The notes under the pieces were generated by a model that did not search any database, had not been told where the DNA came from, and was given only the letters and a program-made list of their open reading frames with translations. A DNA stretch of 64,000 nucleotides from contig OZ251458.1 of the NCBI GenBank assembly GCA_965242535.1, forward strand, positions 4,588,001 through 4,652,000, read 5' to 3'. A program made the translations under genes and the position numbers. This DNA comes from VXRD01 sp965242535. GTDB lineage: Bacteria > Latescibacterota > UBA2968. Of this stretch, positions 27,077 through 34,699 are shown piece by piece (the stretch's first letter is position 1; every line of letters begins with the position of its first letter).

Positions 27077-27354
27077 GCCGACGGACTGTCTCCTTGAAAT
27101 GCGTCGATCAGGTCATCGGGAAGTGGATAGAAGAAGCTTGGGGGAATGGTCATTCCACGGTCAATCCCCACCGGGCGCAATTTTGAGGGAGTAATATCCT
27201 CGACAATTTCCCCGGATTCTCGATGGTTCTTCCTGCACAATCCCGTTTCCGCTACCTCATCGGGAACTCGAATTTCGACTTGGATGCCATCGGGAAGCTG
27301 GATTTTTTTGTCGATGAGGATCTGGTTATCCTCAATGTGACCAAAAATAATCAT
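27073..27354 (-). CDS. Antitoxin-like small protein upstream of a broken PIN toxin
   Basis: This 93-residue protein has an N-terminal beta-rich segment (FGHIEDNQILIDKKIQLPDG, then IQVEIRVPDE) like the short antitoxins (AF2212/DUF104-like) that pair with PIN toxins, and a C-terminal part ending PLPDDLIDAFQGD. The 4-base overlap with the PIN fragment is the usual arrangement of an antitoxin-toxin operon. The toxin is truncated, so this is probably an orphan antitoxin. It lies 25 bases after the RraA-like gene. Confidence 0.55.
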   Translation of the reverse strand: MIIFGHIEDNQILIDKKIQLPDGIQVEIRVPDEVAETGLCRKNHRESGEIVEDITPSKLRPVGIDRGMTIPPSFFYPLPDDLIDAFQGDSPSA

Positions 27355-27379
27355 CTGTCATTCCTCTCATGTTCTTTTG

Positions 27380-27871
27380 TTATTTACGCGACAAATCTCG
27401 TTTGGCGATTAGGATGCCGTCTTCGTCTGCGTAGAGATAATCGCCGGGCAAGAAGGTGACGCCGGCAAATGCGAGGGGCGTGTTTTGGCGGCCATGGCCT
27501 TCTTTGCGGCTTCGGCGCGGCACGGCGAAACGCGCTTTGACGCCGATTGGGATTTTGGCGAGTTCGGAAACATCGCGCACCCCGCCGTTGATGACGATGC
27601 CCGACCAGTTGTTGTCGCTGGCGATTTGCGCGACCATATCCCCCAAAAGCGCGCACCACATCGACGCCTCGCCATCGACGACGAGCACGCGACCGTCGCC
27701 CGGGGTTTCGAGCACTCGGCGCACGAGCGCGTTGTCTTCGCAAACTTTGACCGTGGCCATCGGGCCGCAAAACGCGAGGGTCCCGCCGTAGTCTTCAAAG
27801 AGGGGTTCGGCAACTTGAAGCGCGGGATCGGTTTCGTATTCGTCGCACAAATCCGTGGTTTTGAAAGCCAT
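27380..27871 (-). CDS. RraA-like protein (HMG/oxaloacetate aldolase family)
   Basis: At 163 residues it matches RraA (161 in E. coli). The family signature is clear: GDGRVLVVDGEASMWCALLGDMVA, then IVINGGVRDVSELAKIPIGV, where the Arg and Asp of GGVRD form the metal/substrate site in the aldolase members. It may cleave 4-hydroxy-4-methyl-2-oxoglutarate-type acids, or be the RNase E inhibitor paralogue; the retained RD pair and catabolic surroundings favour the enzyme. The start ATG at 27871 has GGGAG upstream. Confidence 0.85.
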   Translation of the reverse strand: MAFKTTDLCDEYETDPALQVAEPLFEDYGGTLAFCGPMATVKVCEDNALVRRVLETPGDGRVLVVDGEASMWCALLGDMVAQIASDNNWSGIVINGGVRDVSELAKIPIGVKARFAVPRRSRKEGHGRQNTPLAFAGVTFLPGDYLYADEDGILIAKRDLSRK

Positions 27872-27969
27872 GGATGATCTCCCAGAATTTTGATGAACGA
27901 GGTGAGGGCCGCTCAATATGCGTCCCAAACGCGATTTGTCAAAGAAAAAGGCCATGAGGCGTAGAGATA

Positions 27970-27998
27970 TTGACAACCGCGGGCGATAGTCCTACATT
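27970..27998 (+). promoter_or_regulatory. Predicted sigma-70 promoter for the 77-residue gene
   Basis: A perfect -35 TTGACA (27970-27975), 17-base spacer and -10 TACATT (27993-27998) lie about 40 bases ahead of a strong ribosome site (GGAGG). Confidence 0.6.
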
Positions 27999-28041
27999 TC
28001 CACATATCATAAATTACATACCCGATCAATTGGAGGTCAGT

Positions 28042-28275
28042 ATGGAATTGATCAATGCGGAAACCACCATTGGCAAAGCTCCAAAAATGCTCAAATTGCT
28101 GGCAAAATCCGATGCCAAGAGGATACGCCTGATCGTCCATGAGGTGGAAGAAGAAGGGTTGCAACTGCTTGCGAGTTTAGATCATCGGCAAAAAGACCTC
28201 GTTGCAGATGAGGATGCAGACAACCAATTCATCGAAAAAATTAAACGCGATGTGCGCTCTCGGAAAGTTCAATGA
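28042..28275 (+). CDS. Small charged protein, function unknown
   Basis: This 77-residue protein starts at ATG 28042, preceded by GGAGGTCAGT. It is highly charged, with MLKLLAKSDAKRIRLIVHEV and a C-terminal KIKRDVRSRK, and no recognised domain. A near-consensus promoter upstream and a terminator downstream make it a complete single-gene unit on the opposite strand to its neighbours, which suggests a real gene, perhaps regulatory or antitoxin-like. No partner gene is adjacent. Confidence 0.65.
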   Translation: MELINAETTIGKAPKMLKLLAKSDAKRIRLIVHEVEEEGLQLLASLDHRQKDLVADEDADNQFIEKIKRDVRSRKVQ

Positions 28276-28341
28276 TGCGAGACCGACATTTATTTCGATA
28301 TAAAAAATATCAGCCGAGTCGCCATTTTGCGACCCATGTAG

Positions 28342-28376
28342 AAAATCCCGTCAGAACCACATCTGGCGGGATTTTT
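28342..28376 (+). terminator. Rho-independent terminator after the 77-residue gene
   Basis: Arms AAAATCCCG and CGGGATTTT flank a 16-base loop, followed on the plus strand by T. The symmetric stem could also serve the convergent MDR dehydrogenase gene ending at 28396. Confidence 0.75.
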
Positions 28377-28395
28377 GGCTTTTTGGCGGCTGGGA

Positions 28396-29385
28396 TTACC
28401 ATTCAAATACCACGCCCAACGCTTCTGTCGGATCGTCGGCGAGCATGTCGTAGGTGGTTTGGCACTCGGCGGGTTTTGCGACATGGGTTATCAGGTCTTC
28501 AATGGGCAACTTGCCCGCGGCCATCAAGCGCAAGACCAACTCGCGGTCCCTGCGCTTGTTCCACGGATAGTAGATATGCTCGTCGTCCGGCGTTTTGGGC
28601 TGGTGCGCGCCTAAAATGGTGACTTCGCGCTGGTGGACGTCGGGCAAAAAACTCACTTCCACCTTGCCTCGCGGAGACCCCAGCGCGACCAGTCGCCCAC
28701 CGAGCCGGGGCAAGGCGAGTGCCGTGGGATAGACTGCGGGGATGCCGGTCGCTTCGATGACCAGATCCACGCCATCGGCTACGCCGCGTTCGCGCACGGC
28801 TTGGGCGATATCGGCCTCGGCATGGGGATTGAGACAGACATCGGCGCCCCGCGCGCTGGCTCTGTCCAACCGAAAGGCGTTTGTGTCGATGGCAATGACC
28901 GGGAACGCGCCGGCCAAGCGGGCAAAGGTGGCGGCCAACTGCCCCACGATGCCCATGCCCATAATCGCGACGACCTCGCCCAGTTCGGGACGCCCGACCC
29001 GATGCCCGTGCAGGGCGATGGCGCACATGACCGTAAAAGCCGCGGATTTGGGCGACACGCCCGCGGGCACTTTGAAGAAATTCTGCGTCAGGATTGCGTG
29101 ATGCGCGTGATTGCCCTGGCTCGCGACGCGGTCACCTGGGGTGATCCCCCGCACGTCTTTGCCGACTTCGAGCACCACGCCTGCGTTGCAATAGCCCGTC
29201 GGCCGCGGGAATGTTCTCGGCCGGGAGGGCTCGCTCCCGTGGGCGTAATTGTAGATTTCCGTGCCGACGCTGACGGCGGTGTAATCGTTTTGCACCAAAA
29301 TGCCGCGGTCGGGCAGGCGCGGCAATTCGAATGCCCGCAATTCGATCCGCCGAATATCCGTGCAGACCAAGCGTTGCGATGTCAT
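28396..29385 (-). CDS. MDR-superfamily (zinc-type) alcohol dehydrogenase
   Basis: This 329-residue protein has the GroES-like N-terminus with SVGTEIYNY and GDRVASQGNHAHHA, and a Rossmann half with VVAIMGMGIVGQLAATFARLAG and VIAIDTNAFRLDRA. The four-Cys structural zinc lobe of classical alcohol dehydrogenases is absent, and the catalytic Cys position is not obvious, which puts it among the BchC/bi-domain-like members often found in sugar or inositol catabolism. It lies 10 bases downstream of the M20 amidohydrolase gene, so the two form an operon. Confidence 0.82.
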   Translation of the reverse strand: MTSQRLVCTDIRRIELRAFELPRLPDRGILVQNDYTAVSVGTEIYNYAHGSEPSRPRTFPRPTGYCNAGVVLEVGKDVRGITPGDRVASQGNHAHHAILTQNFFKVPAGVSPKSAAFTVMCAIALHGHRVGRPELGEVVAIMGMGIVGQLAATFARLAGAFPVIAIDTNAFRLDRASARGADVCLNPHAEADIAQAVRERGVADGVDLVIEATGIPAVYPTALALPRLGGRLVALGSPRGKVEVSFLPDVHQREVTILGAHQPKTPDDEHIYYPWNKRRDRELVLRLMAAGKLPIEDLITHVAKPAECQTTYDMLADDPTEALGVVFEW

Positions 29386-29395
29386 TTTCGTTCTC

Positions 29396-30712
29396 CTATG
29401 GGGGATCGACCGGGACTTTCTGGCGTTTTGAAATGATCGGATCGTAGGTGAATCCCTCGGTTGCCCTTTCGAATTCCGCGCGGGCCGCGCGCAATTTTTC
29501 GGCGTCCAAAATCAGATCCACAGCCGAGCCGGCAAAGACTTTGGCCGTTTGCAAAATCGCGCGCTCGGCAAAGGGCATGGCGGCTTGGGCGGTCATGTCG
29601 CGGTGATGCCCAGGCGTGCCCTTGGCGTAGCACACCATCTGAAACCGGCCCATCGGCGCGAGCCACGACACGTTGTCCTCATCCGATGACCCGCGCCCTT
29701 GCGACCCGCTGCCCTTTTTGATTTTCCCGTCAAATTCGCCTTTGTATCCCAGCGCCTGCACGCGCTCCACATCTCTTTTTGACGCGCGCGGAGGGCCGAA
29801 TAATTCGAGGTTTTGGCGCGCGATGTTGCACATGGCATCATTTGGCAACCGGGGATAGACAGCCGTGATCCGTTGCCATTTCACGGTGGTTTCCGTGGCC
29901 ATGGCCGCCCCCTTGGCGCATTTGGTCAACCGCTCGCGGATCTCATCGACCTGTGCGCGATCCTTTCCCCGCGCGTAGTACCACACTTTCGCGTAGGCGG
30001 GCACCACATTGGGCGCGTCGCCGCCATCGCGGATCACGCAGTGAATGCGCGCGTTTTCGGGAACGTGTTCGCGCAAATAATTCGCCGCGACATCCATCAA
30101 CATCACGCCGTCCAACGCGCTGCGACCACGGTGCGCGCTCGCGCCGTGAGACGTTTTGCCGAAAAATTCGTACACCAGCGAATCGAGTGACGATCCCCCG
30201 CAGTTGTCGACGCCCGTACTCGTTCCCGGATGCCACGCGAGCACCGCGTCCAAATCTCGAAACGCGCCATCGCGGGCCATATAGACTTTGCCCGCCAAGG
30301 TCTCTTCGGCCGGGCAACCGTAATAGACGATCTGCCCGGAGGGGTTCAACTCTTCCAACACCGCTTTTGCAGCGACCGCACCTGCGGCCGGGGCAACGCC
30401 CAACAAATTGTGGCCTCAGCCGTGCCCCCACGTGCCCTCCTCGGCGCCGCAGTTGGGCAAGGCGTCGTATTCCCCCAACATGCCAATGGCGGGTTTGCCC
30501 GTCCCCCATGTGGCGCGAAAGGCCGTGGGGATGTTTTTGAACGGAAATTCGATTCGGAATCCCTGGCCTTCCAAATAGGCCGCCAATGCCTTCGACGATT
30601 CGCATTCCCGAAAGGGCCGCTCGGCCCATGCGTGAATTTGTCGGGACAGGTCAAACGCCCGCCGCGATTGGGCTTTCACGGCTCGATCGACCCGCGCTTT
30701 TTTCATTTCCAT
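29396..30712 (-). CDS. M20-family amidohydrolase (AbgB-like) with in-frame UGA at the metal-site Cys: candidate selenoprotein
   Basis: Two in-phase open frames (30712-30419 and 30415-29396) are separated only by TGA at 30416-30418. Read through, they give a 438-residue M20 peptidase/aminoacyl-amidohydrolase, close to the usual length for the p-aminobenzoyl-glutamate hydrolase group. The UGA falls in WGHG-X-GHNLLG, where family members have GHGCGHN or GHACGHN and the Cys is a metal ligand. Other catalytic features are intact: CPAEET with the general base Glu (about 136-137), AWHPGTS, the dimerisation domain with KTSHGASAHRGRSALDG, and GSSDEDNVSW. No frameshift or other damage is visible. A candidate SECIS hairpin follows. 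The alternative is a single nonsense mutation. Confidence 0.75.
30373..30390 (-). promoter_or_regulatory. Candidate bacterial SECIS hairpin downstream of the UGA codon
   Basis: Bases 26-43 after the UGA form a 7-bp stem (CGGCCGC with GCGGUCG, including one G-U pair) capped by the loop AGGU. The loop lies 33-36 bases from the UGA and has G among its first two bases. These values fall inside the general bacterial SECIS description (loop 16-37 bases from UGA, conserved loop G). The hairpin is entirely coding, as bacterial SECIS elements are. No folding program was run. Confidence 0.45.
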
Positions 30713-30762
30713 TGTGCTCCTCCTTTATTTTAAAACTTCGTTTTATTTGAGTCTGATTATTG

Positions 30763-31158
30763 TTATCCCCCAACGCCTTCCAACCCCTCCAACCCCTCCA
30801 CTATCGCCGCTGTTTCCAAGCTCACGGCGATCACTTTGCCGATCAGGTTGGCGATGTACTGCGGATCGGCATCGCGGTTCGGGTCGTTGATGATGCCGCT
30901 GCGTTTGTCCTCTTTGACGCGGTATTGATCGATCACCCATTCCAACGCCGAGCGATTGCCGAGGCGATACTCAAACGCCTTGGGCGGAATCCCGTCGAGT
31001 GTCAAGAAATCGTTGTACTCGATCTGCGTTTTGTCTTTGGACAAGCGCATTTTTTTCACGCGCCAGTCGAGCGGTGCGTTCGGGTTTTCGATGAACGCGA
31101 GCCGATGTTCGGGCTGGTCTTCATAGCCGACGTGGAGTTCTGCCAATCGCGCCCCCAT
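30763..31158 (-). pseudogene. C-terminal remnant of a type ISP/IIG restriction-modification protein
   Basis: The 131 residues read GARLAELHVGYE, then VKKMRLSKDKTQIEYNDFLT, IPPKAFEYRLGNRSALEWVI, DQYRVKEDKRSGIINDPN and PQYIANLIGKVIAVSLET. This is the conserved C-terminal (target-recognition) end of the large single-chain type ISP/IIG restriction enzymes. The N-terminal side is cut precisely where a REP hairpin (31164-31188) begins. The matching N-terminal piece is at 33785-34232, with the ATPase/RloB pair in between. Confidence 0.75.
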
Positions 31159-31163
31159 CACCC

Positions 31164-31188
31164 GTAGGGATAGGCCCCGTGCCTGTCC
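31164..31188 (+). repeat. Isolated REP hairpin at a gene breakpoint
   Basis: 5'-GTAG foot followed by a GGATAGGC/GCCTGTCC-type stem. It marks the upstream limit of the restriction-modification remnant. Confidence 0.8.
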
Positions 31189-31245
31189 GCGCACGCAACC
31201 CCAAAGCAACAGTGGGCGGTCTCCGCACGACATCCATACAAATGT

Positions 31246-31280
31246 AAAAAAATAAAACTGCCCATGCAACCGGGCAGTTT
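31246..31280 (-). terminator. Rho-independent terminator of the ATPase/RloB operon
   Basis: Perfect 9-bp arms AAACTGCCC and GGGCAGTTT with an 8-base loop, followed on the minus strand by TTTATTTTTTT. It begins six bases after the rloB stop. Confidence 0.92.
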
Positions 31281-31285
31281 GTGAT

Positions 31286-31879
31286 TTATTTTAAATGAAA
31301 AATTTTCTCGACCAGTTTGTAAACTGTACTACCGAATACGCGCGGCCAATCCACACACGGAGGGTTATCGCGAGCCTTGGCCCGATCGATAGCGTTCTCA
31401 ATCCCAGGCGTGATCTTTCGGGCATCAATGCCTTTGTCGTAGTCGGGCCAGTGTTGCTTCAACCGATCTGAACATTGGCGTGATGACCCGATATCCGTGC
31501 CAGGTTCAAAATGGAGCAACAACCAATATTCGAACTTGGGATTGCTGAGGGCAAAGCCGTAATGATCCGCCTCCTGTGACCATGCGTGGAGTTGCGCCAA
31601 CTGATCGTCAGTCCATTCGTCTTTATCTACTACCAGCCACGCCTCATCCGAAGTCGATAGGGTTTCTCGCTTGAGGCGGTCTTTCATGCGTTTTAAGACA
31701 TGGCGTGGCGAGCTGTCGGATTTGCCCTTTATGCAATCCACCTTGACAACCGAATCTCGATTGTTGAAAAGGGCAAAATATTGAGGCTCTGTTTTTGTCC
31801 CTTCTGTGGCAATGACAAATAGCTTTCGGTAAGGTCGCTCGCCGGTTTCCCTGCGGAATTTACGTCTGTTCGACGGCAT
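31286..31879 (-). CDS. rloB: RloB/AbiLii-family protein (TOPRIM-like nuclease subunit of a defence pair)
   Basis: This 197-residue protein has the RloB pattern: KLFVIATEGTKTEPQYFALF near the N-terminus (acidic Glu of a TOPRIM-like strand), DEAWLVVDKDEWTDDQ (Asp pair), and ALSNPKFEYWLLLHFEPG with the conserved N-P-x-F-E-x-W-L-L-L-H motif. RloB proteins pair with an AAA ATPase in restriction-linked and abortive-infection loci. Here the ATPase gene lies just upstream. ATG 31877-31879 has GAGGGGAT ahead of it. The 47-base gap to the ATPase carries a REP hairpin. Confidence 0.88.
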   Translation of the reverse strand: MPSNRRKFRRETGERPYRKLFVIATEGTKTEPQYFALFNNRDSVVKVDCIKGKSDSSPRHVLKRMKDRLKRETLSTSDEAWLVVDKDEWTDDQLAQLHAWSQEADHYGFALSNPKFEYWLLLHFEPGTDIGSSRQCSDRLKQHWPDYDKGIDARKITPGIENAIDRAKARDNPPCVDWPRVFGSTVYKLVEKIFHLK

Positions 31880-31904
31880 CGGGTATCCCCTCACTTGTAT
31901 CTTC

Positions 31905-31930
31905 GGACAGGCACAGGGGCCTGTCCCTAC
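31905..31930 (-). repeat. REP hairpin between the ATPase and rloB genes
   Basis: On the minus strand: GTAG foot, then GGACAGGC and GCCTGTCC arms. The TAG of the foot is the stop codon of the ATPase gene. A run of GGGAGAC-like heptamers (31955-31980) directly before it encodes the ATPase tail. Confidence 0.88.
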
Positions 31931-33294
31931 GATTGCGCTTGCTTCTCACCTCTCCCGTCTCCCGTCTCCCGTCTTTCCTCCGTGGCGTAGAGATCTGCGA
32001 AACCCCCTCCCAGTACGCGGGGAATGCCTCCCATCCGTCCTTGCAGGTAGCTTTTCCGAATATCCTTGTCGTAACGAATGTCTTTGTACTCGCTGAAGGA
32101 AAACAGGGTCGTCGCGCCGGACGCATCCCTTTCCGTTACCCACATTTCGTCCCGGCGCAACAACTGCTGATCCATCAGCATGACATCATGGGTCGTCAGG
32201 AGCAATTGCGTGCGCGTTTCCGCGGAACAACGGGATAGGTATGCTTCGATCAAATTGCGGATCAGCAAGGAATGCAGACTGCGGTCGACTTCGTCGATCA
32301 CATAGACTTTTTGCGATGTGTCCTCCGAAAGATCGAGAAAAGCGGGCAGGAGATCGATGATCCGCTGTGAGCCATCCGATTCTTGACGCATCTCAAATTT
32401 GGCCTCTGTGCCGTCCGATTTGGGGTGAAAGGCGACCAGTTTTTTTGCGATTAACTCGCCATCCTTGCGGGTAATTACAAAGCGGTCATTCATCGATGGA
32501 TTCGACAAGCGAATGCTCTCGCCCTCTCGCACTTCTTCCCGAATCTCGAGCTTTAATGGCTCGGGAAGCGGGATGTTCTCAAATGGAATTTCTTCACTGC
32601 CGAGATGGGCGATACCGGTATCGAGCCGCGGCAACAACGCGCTCATGACCGTGTAAAGCCGCCCTTCATCGAGAAACTGCTCAAAAGGCTCAAACCGAGT
32701 GTCCGGCGCGATCAGATCGAGCGTATTTTTGAACCAGTCATAGACCGGCCTGAAATCGTCAACTTTTTGCGATACGGAGTTGGTTAAAAAAAGTTGATTG
32801 TCTCGCGTTCCCCTGAAAGCGAATTGCAGGAAGTCTGCGGCGAGCGACGGCGCGAAGTGGGGGTTGCCATCGCGGCGGTCGTAGAGCACTTTTTCGCTGG
32901 TACTCGTGATCTCCACCAGCTTTTCTTCCAAGACTTCTTTTTTTGTCACTGCAAAACGGAAGTCGTAGATGGTCTCGTCGATCAGCAATTCAAAAGCAAA
33001 GCGCGAGGGGCGTGTCGTTTCCCCATCATCCAATCGAAATGTCTCGACCGGGATCAGGCTGTCGAGCCGACTGCCTTTGACGACCAGCGTTTTGGCAAAA
33101 CTCAGGGCCTTGAAAAAATTCGTCTTGCCCGATGCGTTGCCACCGTAGATCGCCGCGATAGGAAGCACTCTCGTTTTGTATTTGCCGATCTTTGCAACGC
33201 GCGCTCCGTGCTGGCGTTCTCGGCTGGCAATCATCGAAAAGGCGGCTCGGTCGCGGAAAGACATCCAGTTTTCAACGGAAAAACGGATTAGCAT
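31927..33294 (-). CDS. rloA: AAA15-family ATPase of an RloAB/AbiL-like defence pair
   Basis: This 455-residue P-loop ATPase of the COG1106 type begins MLIRFSVENWMSFRDRAAF, then Walker A GGNASGKT (51-58), and ends its core with KVYVIDEVDRSLHSLLIRNL (Walker B) and LLLTTHDVMLMDQQLLRRDE (switch His). Such ABC-like, OLD-related ATPases sense infection and control a nuclease partner, here RloB. ATG 33292-33294 has GGAG nine bases upstream. The last 15 residues (RRETGDGRGEKQAQS) are encoded by low-complexity heptamer DNA and the REP foot, so the original C-terminus has been replaced. Confidence 0.85.
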   Translation of the reverse strand: MLIRFSVENWMSFRDRAAFSMIASRERQHGARVAKIGKYKTRVLPIAAIYGGNASGKTNFFKALSFAKTLVVKGSRLDSLIPVETFRLDDGETTRPSRFAFELLIDETIYDFRFAVTKKEVLEEKLVEITSTSEKVLYDRRDGNPHFAPSLAADFLQFAFRGTRDNQLFLTNSVSQKVDDFRPVYDWFKNTLDLIAPDTRFEPFEQFLDEGRLYTVMSALLPRLDTGIAHLGSEEIPFENIPLPEPLKLEIREEVREGESIRLSNPSMNDRFVITRKDGELIAKKLVAFHPKSDGTEAKFEMRQESDGSQRIIDLLPAFLDLSEDTSQKVYVIDEVDRSLHSLLIRNLIEAYLSRCSAETRTQLLLTTHDVMLMDQQLLRRDEMWVTERDASGATTLFSFSEYKDIRYDKDIRKSYLQGRMGGIPRVLGGGFADLYATEERRETGDGRGEKQAQS

Positions 33295-33525
33295 TTTATT
33301 ATTCTCCAAGATGAAATTTTCGATTTATCATCCCACAAGTTAAAGGGCATTTGCCCGAAAGTCCAATATAAACGAGAAAATATCTCTTTGGCGAAAAATC
33401 ATTCTCATCCCGCATGGCTTCGGGGCAGATCAATTTTCAAAACGCGCACAAAATGACGCCTCTCGACCGATTGCTTGACGCGGCTGTTGGGGAGGGGATG
33501 CGTACATTGCCACCGATTTCATTTA

Positions 33526-33688
33526 GAAGCCATCTAAAAATTATTGGGACCTACCCCCCTGGCCCCCCTTCCTGCGAGGAAGGGGGGAATCAAGGCGTCC
33601 TATTTTCGCGCTATGTATGGTTTTGACCTGCGAAAAGCGAATGCTTTTGCGACGATCTCAATGGCGGTCCGAGTTTTTAGATGGCTTC
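33526..33688. mobile_element. 163-bp MITE, copy 1
   Basis: The ends are perfect 15-base inverted repeats (GAAGCCATCTAAAAA and its complement), flanked on both sides by TTA (33523-33525 and 33689-33691), probably a target duplication. The interior is non-coding, with its own palindrome (arms CCCCCCTTCCT and AGGAAGGGGGG). A copy of the same length lies inverted at 59495-59657. There is no transposase, so it would be mobilised in trans. Confidence 0.9.
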
Positions 33689-33700
33689 TTAGAGGCATTC

Positions 33701-33784
33701 ATGTCTGAATCGCAGAACCACATGACCAGACGCAAAGCAATGGCTGGCATCGGCGCGAGTGGTGTGGTTCTCGCGCATCACACC
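33701..33784 (+). pseudogene. Twin-arginine signal-peptide remnant of a lost gene
   Basis: The plus strand reads MSESQNHMTRRKAMAGIGAS and then GVVLAHHTAPAHP: a twin-arginine motif (TRRKA) plus a short hydrophobic helix, starting ten bases after the MITE with GAGG upstream. The frame then runs into the oppositely oriented restriction-modification remnant, so the mature protein is missing. Confidence 0.5.
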
Positions 33785-34232
33785 GCACCCGCGCATCCAT
33801 CGTCTCGTACTTCCGATTCTTGTTATTATCATTCTCGTTGACCTGCCCAACATTGTAAGGCGGATTGCCGACGATCACAAACATGTCCGTCCTCTTTTGC
33901 AGGTCGACGCGCGCCGTGCTTTCCGCTACGAACTTGCGTTGCACTTCGGCGTCGAGATCGTCTTGGATATCCTTTGCTTCCCAATAGCCGTGCGGCAAGT
34001 TGAACGCGTCGATCAACGCGCCATCGACGACGATCCGCTTGTTGCGGCGCAGCGCGATGGCACGCTCCGGTACGAGTGTCCAATCCACTTGCCGAGCGCA
34101 CGATTCGAGTAGCGATTGAAACGCCGAGCGCACGGCGGTTTCATGCGTGACGCCGATCCGCCCGAATCGCCCGAGGGATTCGTAGTACGCCCTGACGGGC
34201 TTGTGCGTGGGTTTGAGATTGAGCGTTGGCAT
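33785..34232 (-). pseudogene. N-terminal remnant of a type ISP/IIG restriction-modification gene
   Basis: From ATG 34230-34232 the frame reads the N-terminal nuclease region (YYESLGRFGRIGVTHETAVR, IVVDGALIDAFNLPHGYWEA and KD, a PD-(D/E)XK-like Asp...Glu-x-Lys), up to QRKF. It then jumps to the methyltransferase motif FVIVGNPPYNVGQVNENDNN and ends at YETMDARVR. Intact members have several hundred residues (helicase and SAM-binding motifs) between these two parts. The frame is therefore an internally deleted remnant, cut by a foreign fragment and the MITE. Confidence 0.8.
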
Positions 34233-34265
34233 GTTGTTTTTTTGGTGAACGAGTGTGGATACCGC

Positions 34266-34690
34266 GGTTCTTCGGACAGGCGCGGGGGCCATTTGTACCA
34301 ACTAAATACTCTGGAAATTAAATGTTGATCCGCACCCATCAGCACCGACGTTGCTCGCTTTTCTAAAACTTTGGTTCTACAGCCTCGTTGGTTGCCTTTG
34401 ATGCCTTCGGCGACCTACTTTTTTTCAACAGCAAAAAAAAGTAGGCAAAAAATGCCGCTCTCATGCGCCGAGGGGCTAGCACAGCGCAAATCGCTTTTGT
34501 AGCAGAACGACATGAGACAGCCTGCCAAGTGGGTTGCAAAAGGGATGTGGGTTGCGAAATGGACTTGCGCGCTGTGCCTGATGGCTTTCGGTGATGGACT
34601 TTTGGATCGCACGGGTTGCGATGGCTTCTCTGAAGGACGGTGGCACTGCAAAGCGATCCCGATGATGCAAATGGTCCCTGTCCCTACATT
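34266..34690 (-). repeat. Interspersed repeat D, copy 2 (inverted)
   Basis: The reverse complement matches 23297-23762 nearly end to end, including the T-rich stem and the terminal GGTACAAATGGCCCCCG. It lacks the 28-base repeat C insertion. With the RM remnant and MITE it fills the space between the ATPase and serine hydrolase genes. Confidence 0.85.
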
Positions 34691-34699
34691 TTTTGGTAC

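Noticed and set aside
28272..28395. Continuation of the 77-residue gene into a second small gene
   Set aside because: A terminator hairpin falls inside the frame and there is no ribosome site or conserved sequence.
31164..31188. Hairpin at 31164 as a transcription terminator
   Set aside because: No T-run follows on either strand, and the GTAG foot matches REP; the true terminator is at 31246-31280.
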